Of a DNA stretch of 15,002 bases, positions 6,878-13,112 are shown one piece after another. How positions within the stretch are numbered: the stretch's first letter is position 1; every line of letters begins with the position of its first letter. The stretch is taken from NCBI GenBank assembly GCA_030043595.1, contig JASHXJ010000517.1:1-15002 (forward strand). Direction: 5' to 3'. Made by a program: the position numbers and the translations under genes. Under the pieces are notes generated by a model. It had not been told where the DNA came from. It saw only the letters and a list, made by a program, of their open reading frames with translations, and did no database searches. Source of the DNA: Trebonia sp. Its GTDB lineage: Bacteria > Actinomycetota > Actinomycetes > Streptosporangiales > Streptosporangiaceae.

Positions 6878-7461
6878 TGGGCTTCCTCGACGTCCTGCTC
6901 GGCCGGACCAAACCGGTCCAGCCGAAGCTGGACGACCTGTTCGCGCTGCCGTCGGCGGCGATCACGCTGCAGGCGGCGAGCGGGTTCACGCCCACCGGAT
7001 CGGGCTCGGTGTGCTTCCGCGGGGTTGAGGGCAAGACGTTCTCCGACATCCAGGACGACGTGCGGGACCTGCTCAACATGGACTCGGGCAAGCCGGGCGG
7101 GGGGCTTCCCGTCGAGGTGAGCCGTGACTCCTACGGCTTCACCTGGCTGGTCAGCTCGCACATGTCGGACGAGATGGACGCGCTCGTCACGGACCTGCAC
7201 GCGGTGAACAGCACGCTGGTGGACAACGGGTTCGGCCCGCAGCTGCTGTGCACGCTGGTGGCTTTCAGGGACTCCGCCGAGCGCCGGCTCGCGCTGGTCT
7301 ACCTGTACAAGCGGGGCACGTTCTACCCGTTCGCCCCGCTGTCGGGGGAGCGCCGGGACAACGCGCTCGAGCTGCAGGTGCGGGGCGTGCTCGGCGACGA
7401 CCTGAAGATCGAGCCCGACCTGACCAAGTGGTTCCCCGTCTGGGGAGCGCCGGGCCTGTAG
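6877..7461 (+). CDS. pspAB: PspA-associated protein PspAB
   Basis: This 194-residue soluble protein starts MGFLDVLLGRTKPVQPKLDDLFALP and contains the family blocks SVCFRGVEGKTFSDIQDDV, DSYGFTWLV and YKRGTFYPFAP. It belongs to the PspAB family that accompanies PspA and an HtpX-type protease in actinobacteria; its activity is unknown. No signal peptide or membrane helix is apparent. The ATG overlaps the htpX stop (TAATG), so the two are almost certainly translationally coupled. It closes the four-gene module; the next gene is 137 bp away. Confidence 0.9.
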   Translation: MGFLDVLLGRTKPVQPKLDDLFALPSAAITLQAASGFTPTGSGSVCFRGVEGKTFSDIQDDVRDLLNMDSGKPGGGLPVEVSRDSYGFTWLVSSHMSDEMDALVTDLHAVNSTLVDNGFGPQLLCTLVAFRDSAERRLALVYLYKRGTFYPFAPLSGERRDNALELQVRGVLGDDLKIEPDLTKWFPVWGAPGL

Positions 7462-7505
7462 GGGCTTGCCAGAGCGCCCGTCATCCGGCGGCCGCCCAGG
7501 CAGGT

Positions 7506-7527
7506 CCTGGCTGTGCGGAATGCCAGG
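7506..7527 (+). terminator. Weak hairpin after pspAB
   Basis: CCTGGC (7506-7511) and GCCAGG (7522-7527) pair around a 10-base loop 45 bp after the pspAB stop. It could end the psp transcript, but it overlaps the promoter candidate for erpA, so it may be fortuitous. Confidence 0.25.
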
Positions 7528-7542
7528 CCCGGGCATATGGTT
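7517..7542 (+). promoter_or_regulatory. SigR/SigH-type promoter upstream of erpA
   Basis: GGAAT (7517-7521), exactly 18 bases, then GTT (7540-7542) reproduces the thiol-oxidative-stress sigma factor consensus GGAAT-N18-GTT known for Streptomyces SigR and close to mycobacterial SigH. Transcription would begin near 7549-7551, giving a leader of about 50 bases with a GGGAG ribosome-binding site (7584-7588). Confidence 0.6.
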
Positions 7543-7598
7543 GATGGAGATCGAGAGGGCCGCGAGCGCGGCACAACCGAGACGGGAGCCAGTCACAG

Positions 7599-7949
7599 AT
7601 GACCGTTCAGGACGAAGCGACGCGCCAGGGCGTCATCCTCACTGAGGCCGCCGCCACCAAGGTCGGCGCGCTGCTCACCCAGGAGGGCCGGGATGACCTG
7701 CGGCTGCGCGTCGCCGTGCAGCCGGGCGGCTGCTCCGGACTGCGTTACCAGCTGTACTTCGACGAGCGCTCGTTCGACGGCGACATCGTCGCGCAGTTCA
7801 GCGGCGTCGAGGTGGTTACCGACAAGATGAGCGCCCCGTACCTGACCGGCGCGACCATCGACTTCGTGGACACGATCGAGAAGCAGGGCTTCACGATCGA
7901 CAATCCGAACGCGACGGGTTCCTGCGCCTGCGGCGATTCCTTCCACTGA
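7599..7949 (+). CDS. erpA: Iron-sulfur cluster insertion protein, ErpA/HesB (A-type carrier)
   Basis: A-type carriers accept an Fe-S cluster from the Suf/Isc scaffold and deliver it to target enzymes. The 116-residue protein has the three invariant cysteines: C45 in PGGCSG and C109, C111 in the GSCACGDSFH tail, with a central YFDERSFDGD strand region and the DFVDTIEKQGFTIDNPNA block. Length and motifs fit the single ErpA-type protein of actinobacteria. GGGAG lies ten bases before the ATG. The gene ends 29 bp before adenosine kinase; a similar order, with the adenosine kinase near a HesB gene and ctaC, occurs in Mycobacterium tuberculosis (Rv2200c-Rv2204c). A SigR-like promoter upstream suggests induction by thiol oxidation. 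Confidence 0.95.
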   Translation: MTVQDEATRQGVILTEAAATKVGALLTQEGRDDLRLRVAVQPGGCSGLRYQLYFDERSFDGDIVAQFSGVEVVTDKMSAPYLTGATIDFVDTIEKQGFTIDNPNATGSCACGDSFH

Positions 7950-7966
7950 CGCACGGCGCCGCACGG

Positions 7967-7972
7967 TAACCT
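7967..7972 (+). promoter_or_regulatory. Possible -10 element for a leaderless adenosine kinase transcript
   Basis: TAACCT ends six bases before the ATG at 7979, which has no Shine-Dalgarno. The -35 is poor (CTGACG at 7946-7951 with only 15 bp spacing), so readthrough from erpA may contribute. Confidence 0.3.
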
Positions 7973-7978
7973 GCCACA

Positions 7979-8953
7979 ATGCGCATAGCTGTCACCGGGT
8001 CGATCGCGACCGACCACCTGATGATGTTCGCGGGCAAGTTCACCGACACGCTCATCGCCGGGAAGCTGGACAAGGTGTCCTTGTCGTTCCTGGTCGGCGA
8101 CCTGGAGATCAGGCGCGGCGGCGTCGCGGGCAACATCGCGTACGGCCTTGGCTGCCTGGGACTGCGGCCGCTGCTGGTCGGCAGCGTCGGCCCCGACTTC
8201 GCCGAGTACCGGGCCTGGCTTGAGGCGCACGGAGTCGACACCTCCGGGGTGCGGACGTCGGCGACACGGCACACCGCCCGCTTCACCGCGACGAACGACA
8301 CCGAGGGCAACCAGATCGCGTCGTTCTATCCCGGCGCGATGAGCGAGGACAGCTCGATTGACATCGCCTCCTTCGCCGCCGCGCACGGCGTGGACCTGGT
8401 CTTGATCGGCGCCGGCGACCCGGGGGCGATGCAGCGGTTCACCGCCGACTGCCGCGCCGCGGGCATCCCGTTCGCCGCGGACTTCTCCCAGCAGGTGGCC
8501 TTCCTCGACGGCGAGTCCATGCGCCCGCTGATCGACGGCGCGGCGTACATGTTCTGCAACGAGTACGAGGAAGCGGTCATCGAGTCCAAGACCGGCTGGA
8601 CGAACGCGGACATCCTCGAGCACGTGTCGACGCGGATCATCACCCTCGGCTCGGCCGGCGCCTGGGTGGAGCAGGCCGGGGCCGGCCCCGTGGTGGTCGG
8701 CTCGGTCCCCGACGCGAAGTTCGTCGAGCCCACGGGCGCCGGCGACGCGTTCCGCTGCGGGTTCCTGGCCGCCACGGCCTGGGGCCTTCCGACCGAGCGC
8801 GCCATCCAGCTGGGCAACCTGATGGCCGTCCACGTCCTGGAGACGATCGGCCCGCAGGAATACGAGCTGAAGCCAGCCGAGCTAGCCGACCGCGCCGCCG
8901 CCGCCTACGGCGAGGAAGCCGCCAGGGAGATCACCGCCCACCTCGCGGGCTAG
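7979..8953 (+). CDS. adoK: Adenosine kinase / PfkB-family carbohydrate kinase
   Basis: A 324-residue ribokinase-fold enzyme very like mycobacterial adenosine kinase (Rv2202c, formerly cbhK): MRIAVTGSIATDHLM at the start, KVSLSFLVGDL, RRGGVAGN (45-52) as the PfkB first signature, ASFYPGAMSE, FAADFSQQ, and PTGAGDAFRCGF with the catalytic base D256. It is expected to phosphorylate adenosine to AMP with ATP in the cytoplasm, serving purine salvage. The bacterial enzyme is unrelated in detail to human adenosine kinase and closer to sugar kinases, so another nucleoside or sugar substrate is possible. The ATG at 7979 is the family start; no ribosome-binding site precedes it. Confidence 0.92.
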   Translation: MRIAVTGSIATDHLMMFAGKFTDTLIAGKLDKVSLSFLVGDLEIRRGGVAGNIAYGLGCLGLRPLLVGSVGPDFAEYRAWLEAHGVDTSGVRTSATRHTARFTATNDTEGNQIASFYPGAMSEDSSIDIASFAAAHGVDLVLIGAGDPGAMQRFTADCRAAGIPFAADFSQQVAFLDGESMRPLIDGAAYMFCNEYEEAVIESKTGWTNADILEHVSTRIITLGSAGAWVEQAGAGPVVVGSVPDAKFVEPTGAGDAFRCGFLAATAWGLPTERAIQLGNLMAVHVLETIGPQEYELKPAELADRAAAAYGEEAAREITAHLAG

Positions 8954-8999
8954 CCAGCCCCGTGGTCCCAGCCCGCGGATTCCCGGCCCCCGGTCCCAG

Positions 9000-9052
9000 C
9001 CCCAGGCCCGGGGACCCCAAGCCCCAGGCCCGGGGACCCCAAGCCCCAGGCC
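9000..9052. repeat. Tandem 22-bp repeat, about 2.4 copies
   Basis: Two identical 22-bp units (9000-9021 and 9022-9043, each beginning CCCCAGGCCCGGGG and ending ACCCCAAG) are followed by a 9-bp partial third copy (9044-9052). It lies in the 274-bp non-coding gap between the convergent adenosine kinase and sedolisin genes. No spacers or associated genes, so it is a minisatellite-like repeat, not a CRISPR array. Confidence 0.85.
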
Positions 9053-9078
9053 TCGTTCGTCACGCCAGTCCCGCCCGT

Positions 9079-9152
9079 CGGCTTTGTATGCGTCCCGACC
9101 ATTTTTGAGGCCGTTTTGTCCCGATATGTCGTGCCGAACACATACAAAGGCG
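9079..9152. repeat. AT-richer inverted-repeat element (hairpin), terminator or small element remnant
   Basis: CTTTGTATG (9082-9090) and CATACAAAG (9141-9149) are perfect 9-bp arms; extended to 9079-9093 and 9138-9152, 13 of 15 positions pair. The 44-50 bp between contain two copies of GTCCCGA (9092-9098, 9118-9124) and T-runs, conspicuously less GC-rich than the surroundings. It could terminate both convergent genes or be a small non-autonomous element; no clear target-site duplication is visible. Confidence 0.5.
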
Positions 9153-9170
9153 AACAGGTGAGGCTGATGT

Positions 9171-9191
9171 GACGCCGACGCCGACGCCGAC
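9171..9191. repeat. GACGCC hexamer repeat
   Basis: Three and a half exact copies of GACGCC lie between the inverted-repeat element and the end of the sedolisin gene. Simple-sequence slippage product; no function seen. Confidence 0.7.
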
Positions 9192-9227
9192 ACGGCGCCG
9201 TAGCGGCGGCCCGCACGCGATCCCGTG

Positions 9228-11333
9228 TCAGTGCCGGTGCGGGGGGTGCCGGTGGGAGTGCCCGTGCGGGGAGTGCCGGAAGCCCTCGAAGGACTGGATG
9301 TAGGAGGCGGGGGAGCCGACGCCGGTGGCGTCGTCGTAGCCCCGGACCGCGGGCAGCGCCGAGGCGCCCTGGCCGTCGATGCCCAGTGTCCGCAGCCAGG
9401 TGACCTGCGGACCGGCCTGGGTGTACGGGTCGGTGTAGTTGTCCCTGACCATGGCCACGTAACCAGGGCCGAAAGGATGATCGGTCACGTCGTGGAAGGC
9501 GAACGTGCGGGTCAGCGAGTAGATCACCGGGTTGGCGAAGCCAATCGGATGCCGCGCCGCCTGCTGTGCGTCGGCCTCGATGCCGGCGAAAATCGCGCTG
9601 GCGAGGCTGGTGCCGCCGACCCGGCTGAGTGAGAACCCCAGGGTCCTGTCGTTCGGCTCGTACAGGGTCTCGCCCACCAGCATGCCGGTCGACGGGTCCG
9701 CGTCCGCGGACACGTCCGGCACGACCCGCATGGGGGTGCGGCTGGTCGTGCCGTTGGGCAAGGCGGTAGCGAGGCTGCGCGGCACGACGTCACGCTGGTA
9801 CCAGGGCTGGCTGTAGACAGTGCTCACGCCGCCCCCGCTGGACCCGTCGTAGTAGAGCGATTCGTCGCCCGGCGTGGCGTCGGCCCAGGACCTGCCGTTC
9901 CGCGACAGCGGGTCCAGCAGCGTGCCCCACGAGGTCTCGAACTCGTAGTTGCCGAACATCCCGACCGCCAGGCTCGTCCCGCCGACCGACGTGACCCAGG
10001 GGCTGGCGGCCGGGTAGTCCACCTGGATCCGGTTCGAGCTGCCGTCCTCGTAGGCCGGGTCTTCGTACCCGTTGTCGCCGGAGGCGAAGAAGAAGCCGAT
10101 GCCCTCGGTCGCGCCGGCCTCGAAGATGGTGTCGTAGACCCGCGTGATCGAGGCCTGGTCGGCGGGCTCGCTCCACGAGTCAGTCACGATGCTGGCCAGG
10201 TGCTGGCGGACGATCATCGCCAGTGCGCTCGCGAAGTCCTGATCGGTACAGCTCGCCGCGCCCACGTACACCACGTTCGCGTCGGGCGCCATGCCGTGCA
10301 CCGCCTCCACGTCCAGCGTCTCCTCGCCGTACCAGCTGGGCGCGTCGCATCCCTTGGGGGCGGTGTCGCGCCAGCTGCCCGCCAGGTCTTGCGTGTACTG
10401 GCCCGGGCGGAACGGCTGGTCACCGGTTGCCGTGGCGTATTCGTTGGCGTCGGCCAGCATGGTCGGCGACGCGTACGCGTCCACGACCGCAACCGTCTGG
10501 CCCTTGCCGGTCATGCCGGAAAAGGCGACGCCGTACGCGCTGCGCAGCTGCCTGGGCGTGTAACCGCACGTCGTCCATGGCTGGTAGAAGCCGTACGCCG
10601 TGGGCTCGTCCGTCGCGATCTTCTGCCCCCAGTAGGCCGAGCACGGCCCGGCATCCCAGTAGTTCTGGCCCGGTGGCGGGAGTGCGTCCTGCGGCCGCAT
10701 CATGTCCCTGGCGGTGTCCAGGCCGCTGACCGTGAGGACGTCGGCCGCGAGCCCGGCCGGTGCCGACGCCGCCTCCTCGGGCGCCCGGTCGACGCTGGTG
10801 TCCGGTCCGCGGAACGCCCCGAACGTCACGCCGAAGGCCCGTGCGGCCTGCGCTACCGAGCCGCTGACCCGCACATAGCCGCCGATCTCGTCGCTGACCC
10901 CGGTCACCCGCAGCCCTGCCCCGGTGAGCCAGCCCTCGACCGCGCCGATCTGCGCGCCGGTCGGGCCGAACCGGGCCATCGCCTGCCCGGCGCTGAGGTA
11001 GTGCCCGTAGCGCGCATTGCCGGGCGTGGAGACAGCGGCGGCGTAGGCGGCCAGCCCGCTCGGATCCTGTCCCGCGAGGTAGACGGTGGCGGTCACCGTC
11101 CCGCCGCCGGCCGCGACCTTGGCCGCGGCGCCGCGCAGCTGGCTCTTCGCGGTGGCCCAGGCAGGCTTGGTCCCTGCGATGGCGACGCGCCCCAGGGCAG
11201 CCACCCGCGCCGGGGACGACTGTGCCGCCGCCGCGGTCATGACGCCGGTTGCGATCGCCAGCGCGGCCCCGGCTGTCGCCAGGACACGCATACGGGAACG
11301 GGTCAGCTGTTTCACCTGGGGCCTCTTCGCCAT
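9228..11333 (-). CDS. Secreted S53 (sedolisin/kumamolisin-type) serine-carboxyl peptidase with His-rich C-terminus
   Basis: Sedolisins are secreted proteases with a subtilisin-like fold and a Ser-Glu-Asp triad, usually active at acidic pH. With the ATG at 11333 the protein has 701 residues: a signal peptide (MAKRPQVKQLTRSRMRVL, then an Ala-rich core ending AAAAQ), a pro-domain over about 60-200, and the peptidase. In numbering from 11381 (subtract 16 for the chosen start) the triad is E353/D357 in YGEETLDVE and S592 in GGTSLAS, with oxyanion Asp D436 in ASGDNG; calcium-site residues lie near FHDVTD and GYDDATGVGSP. The last 15 residues contain seven histidines. The in-frame ATG at 11381 is rejected because it only adds a repeat-derived sequence before the signal peptide; no Shine-Dalgarno precedes 11333. 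Divergent from ctaG; no dedicated regulator adjacent. Confidence 0.93.
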   Translation of the reverse strand: MAKRPQVKQLTRSRMRVLATAGAALAIATGVMTAAAAQSSPARVAALGRVAIAGTKPAWATAKSQLRGAAAKVAAGGGTVTATVYLAGQDPSGLAAYAAAVSTPGNARYGHYLSAGQAMARFGPTGAQIGAVEGWLTGAGLRVTGVSDEIGGYVRVSGSVAQAARAFGVTFGAFRGPDTSVDRAPEEAASAPAGLAADVLTVSGLDTARDMMRPQDALPPPGQNYWDAGPCSAYWGQKIATDEPTAYGFYQPWTTCGYTPRQLRSAYGVAFSGMTGKGQTVAVVDAYASPTMLADANEYATATGDQPFRPGQYTQDLAGSWRDTAPKGCDAPSWYGEETLDVEAVHGMAPDANVVYVGAASCTDQDFASALAMIVRQHLASIVTDSWSEPADQASITRVYDTIFEAGATEGIGFFFASGDNGYEDPAYEDGSSNRIQVDYPAASPWVTSVGGTSLAVGMFGNYEFETSWGTLLDPLSRNGRSWADATPGDESLYYDGSSGGGVSTVYSQPWYQRDVVPRSLATALPNGTTSRTPMRVVPDVSADADPSTGMLVGETLYEPNDRTLGFSLSRVGGTSLASAIFAGIEADAQQAARHPIGFANPVIYSLTRTFAFHDVTDHPFGPGYVAMVRDNYTDPYTQAGPQVTWLRTLGIDGQGASALPAVRGYDDATGVGSPASYIQSFEGFRHSPHGHSHRHPPHRH

Positions 11334-11341
11334 GTGCAGAT

Positions 11342-11383
11342 AGCAGGGTGCAGGAAGCAGGGTGCGGTAAGCAGGGAGCAACG
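11342..11383. repeat. Three tandem 14-bp repeats upstream of the sedolisin gene
   Basis: Units AGCAGGGTGCAGGA (11342-11355), AGCAGGGTGCGGTA (11356-11369) and AGCAGGGAGCAACG (11370-11383) lie 9-50 bp upstream of the sedolisin ATG. On the sense strand they form a pyrimidine-rich CCTGCT series that would be in the leader RNA. Fourteen bases is not a whole helical repeat, so an RNA-level role or simple duplication is as likely as protein binding. Confidence 0.7.
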
Positions 11384-11418
11384 AGGGCAGCGGGTATCTA
11401 GTAGCTTTCCGTGCTGTT

Positions 11419-11460
11419 TATGAAATTCGCAACATTAGTCATGAAATGTGCAACGTTGAT
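11419..11460. promoter_or_regulatory. Two 21-bp-spaced direct repeats, candidate regulator-binding site
   Basis: ATGAAATTCGCAAC (11420-11433) and ATGAAATGTGCAAC (11441-11454) share the pattern ATGAAATNNGCAAC and are offset by exactly 21 bp, two helical turns, in the AT-richest part of the divergent sedolisin-ctaG region. The right copy ends just before the -35 of the ctaG promoter candidate. The spacing suits two dimers on one DNA face. Regulator unknown. Confidence 0.55.
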
Positions 11461-11486
11461 AACCAAACCCGCGGAGCCGGTAGCGT
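11456..11486 (+). promoter_or_regulatory. Sigma70-type promoter for the ctaG-like gene, leaderless
   Basis: TTGATA (11456-11461, five of six matches to TTGACA) and TAGCGT (11481-11486) are 19 bp apart. The ATG at 11493 is seven bases past the -10 and has no ribosome-binding site, so transcription probably starts at or within a base or two of the start codon. Confidence 0.5.
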
Positions 11487-11492
11487 AGCTGC

Positions 11493-12500
11493 ATGCCCGT
11501 GCTCGCATCCGGATACCAGGGACCACCTCAGCTGACCCTCGGGCGCGCAGTCACCCAGTGGACTCCGGACCTGCCGATGATCGTCCTGGTCGTCGTGCTC
11601 GGCGCCTGCTACCTGGCGGGCGTCAGGCGGGTCCGCCGCGACGGCGGCAGCTGGGCGACCGGGCGGGTGGTGGCGTTCTGCGGTCTTGGCCTGGGGATGC
11701 TGGTGCTGGCCACGATGTCCTGGATCGGCGTCTACCAGGGCGTGCTGTTCTACGCCAGGGCCACCCAGACCGTGCTCCTCGTGCTCGTGGTCCCGCTGTT
11801 CCTGGCCATGGGCAAGCCGCTCACGCTGCTCGGCGCGGCGTTCCCGGCCGCTGGGCGGCGGATCGAGAAGGTGGTGCGCAGCCGCGTCGCCGTGGTGGCG
11901 ACGTTCCCCGCGATTACCACCCTGCTGCTGGTCGCCGTGCCGATGACCATGTACTTCACGTCGTGGTACACGGCGGTCTTTCACAGCGGGACGGTTCGCG
12001 AGCTGACCTACCTGGTGCTGATGGTGCCTGGATACGTGTTCTTCTGGACACTGCTGCGGGTGGACCCGGTGCCCAAGCGGTACCCCTATGGCGTCTCGAT
12101 GTGGATCACCGCCGCCGAGGTGGTCGGCGACGCGTTCTTCGGCATCGCGGTGATCGCCGACACCAACCTGATCGCCGGCCCCTACTACCACGCGGTGGGG
12201 TACCCGTGGGGACCCAGCCTGGCCACCAGCCAGGTCGTCGGCGGCGGCATTATCTGGATCCTCGGCGACCTTGTCGGATTGCCGTTCCTGGCCGTGCAGC
12301 TGATCCAGATGATGCGCGAGGACCAGGCGGAGGCGGTCGCGATCGACGCGGAACTCGACGCGCGGGAGGCGGCCAAGGCCGGCTCCCCGGCCAGCGTGAC
12401 GGCCGACGGCGCAAGCTCCGCCGAAGCTGTCGCGCCCGGCGACGACCGGCCCTGGTGGGAGACTGATCCTCTGTTCACCGAGCGCTTCAAGGACGCGTGA
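11493..12500 (+). CDS. ctaG: Cytochrome c oxidase assembly protein, Caa3_CtaG family
   Basis: CtaG-type proteins are multi-pass membrane proteins required for assembling caa3/aa3 oxidase, probably in copper supply. The 335 residues show about seven hydrophobic segments (roughly 28-45, 57-77, 91-108, 133-153, 172-190, 205-222, 248-272) and a long acidic, Ala-rich cytoplasmic tail from 275. The family pattern is recognisable in GVYQGVLFYARATQTVLLVL, VPLFLAMGKPLTLLG and SLATSQVVGGGIIWILGDL. However, where relatives such as Bacillus CtaG have an H-M-x-Q-H motif before the LLxxxxPxLLxLGxP block, this protein has ARATQT, so both histidines are absent. Its position beside ctaC and ctaD supports the assignment. 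The TGA ends at 12500 and abuts the stop of the opposing tusA-like gene. Confidence 0.85.
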   Translation: MPVLASGYQGPPQLTLGRAVTQWTPDLPMIVLVVVLGACYLAGVRRVRRDGGSWATGRVVAFCGLGLGMLVLATMSWIGVYQGVLFYARATQTVLLVLVVPLFLAMGKPLTLLGAAFPAAGRRIEKVVRSRVAVVATFPAITTLLLVAVPMTMYFTSWYTAVFHSGTVRELTYLVLMVPGYVFFWTLLRVDPVPKRYPYGVSMWITAAEVVGDAFFGIAVIADTNLIAGPYYHAVGYPWGPSLATSQVVGGGIIWILGDLVGLPFLAVQLIQMMREDQAEAVAIDAELDAREAAKAGSPASVTADGASSAEAVAPGDDRPWWETDPLFTERFKDA

Positions 12501-12854
12501 CTAGTAGCGGCGGCGGATGCCGAACGCCCAGCCCGACTCCAGCTCCTCGCGGTACACGAACTCGTGTGACTTCATGCCGCACCAGGCGGGGACGTCGGTG
12601 TAGGCGGCCGGGTCGTCGGCGAGCACCGCGATGACCGCTCCGACGGGCACGTCGCGGATCTGCTCGGCCAGCATGATGATCGGGATCGGGCACTTGCGGC
12701 CGAGCGCGTCGATCGTCCGCACGGGCTCGGGAGCGGGCCGCTCCGCTGTCGCCGCGGCCGCGGGCGGGACGGGAGGGCGGGGACTTCCCCCGTTCGGTGG
12801 ATCCCCGGGGTGTCGTCCCCCGGGGAAAACACGGCCGAACCAGTTGCGGTTCAT
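12501..12854 (-). CDS. TusA-family sulfurtransferase-like protein
   Basis: TusA proteins carry a persulfide on a single cysteine and relay sulfur, for instance in tRNA thiolation, molybdenum cofactor or Fe-S pathways. The 117-residue protein has a Pro/Gly-rich, probably disordered N-terminus (1-45), then the TusA domain: TIDALGRKCPIPIIMLAEQI with the active-site C55 in CPIP, and VIAVLADDPAAYTDVPAWC as the second conserved block (C92). The remaining WCGMKSHEFVYREE tail is family-like. The ATG at 12854 has no clear Shine-Dalgarno. It is transcribed toward ctaG with no base between the two stop codons and lies divergent from ctaC. The sulfur acceptor is unknown. Confidence 0.88.
   Translation of the reverse strand: MNRNWFGRVFPGGRHPGDPPNGGSPRPPVPPAAAATAERPAPEPVRTIDALGRKCPIPIIMLAEQIRDVPVGAVIAVLADDPAAYTDVPAWCGMKSHEFVYREELESGWAFGIRRRY
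12802..12826. repeat. GC-rich inverted repeat within the tusA-like coding region
   Basis: TCCCCGGGG (12802-12810) and CCCCGGGGA (12818-12826) form perfect 9-bp arms with a 7-base loop, and each arm holds the self-complementary CCCCGGGG. In the mRNA the hairpin falls at about codons 10-18, so it could slow or regulate early translation; it may also be chance in a Pro/Gly-rich GC-rich stretch. Confidence 0.4.
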
Positions 12855-13066
12855 GCGATCACGTCCACGTCCCCATACTGCCCCGGCCGCCTACGGCTAC
12901 GCGAGGTAATACGCAAAGAAGCCAGGCGACTGCGGCGTGTCGCCATATCGGGCCGCCGGAGCGGAACGCCGGGGGTCCCCTGCGGCGCCGGGAGCGCGCG
13001 CGATACTGTTTCCACGACACGCTGTAGAAGACCGCGGACCGGCCCCAGGGTGCCGTGCCGGGCGAC

Positions 13067-13091
13067 GTTGGCCGGGCTGGTTTGTGCCAAC
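13067..13091 (+). promoter_or_regulatory. Hairpin just before the ctaC ribosome-binding site
   Basis: GTTGGC (13067-13072) and GCCAAC (13086-13091) pair around a 13-base loop, ending four bases before AAGGAAGGG (13096-13104), the ribosome-binding site of ctaC. The 258 bp between the tusA-like start and ctaC otherwise hold no gene and no convincing -35/-10 pair; the frame open through this stretch lacks any homology-like sequence. Confidence 0.35.
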
Positions 13092-13112
13092 AGGCAAGGA
13101 AGGGCGCTCCAC

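Noticed and set aside
9000..9052. Possible CRISPR array
   Set aside because: Units are head-to-tail without unique spacers, and no cas genes are present.
8882..9216. Minus-strand open frames in the adenosine kinase-sedolisin gap
   Set aside because: Gly/Pro repeats derive from the 22-bp tandem repeat; no ribosome-binding site or recognisable protein.
11334..11381. N-terminal extension of the sedolisin from the ATG at 11381
   Set aside because: The added residues are encoded by the 14-bp repeats and would precede a complete signal peptide.
10200..11423. 407-codon open frame on the plus strand antisense to the sedolisin gene
   Set aside because: Arg/Gly-rich shadow with no family motifs; the minus strand has a signal peptide, complete catalytic residues and normal codon bias.
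12810..13112. N-terminal extension of CtaC from the ATG at 12810
   Set aside because: It would put about 100 Arg-rich residues before a lipoprotein signal peptide and overlap the tusA-like gene; the TTG at 13113 has a strong ribosome-binding site.
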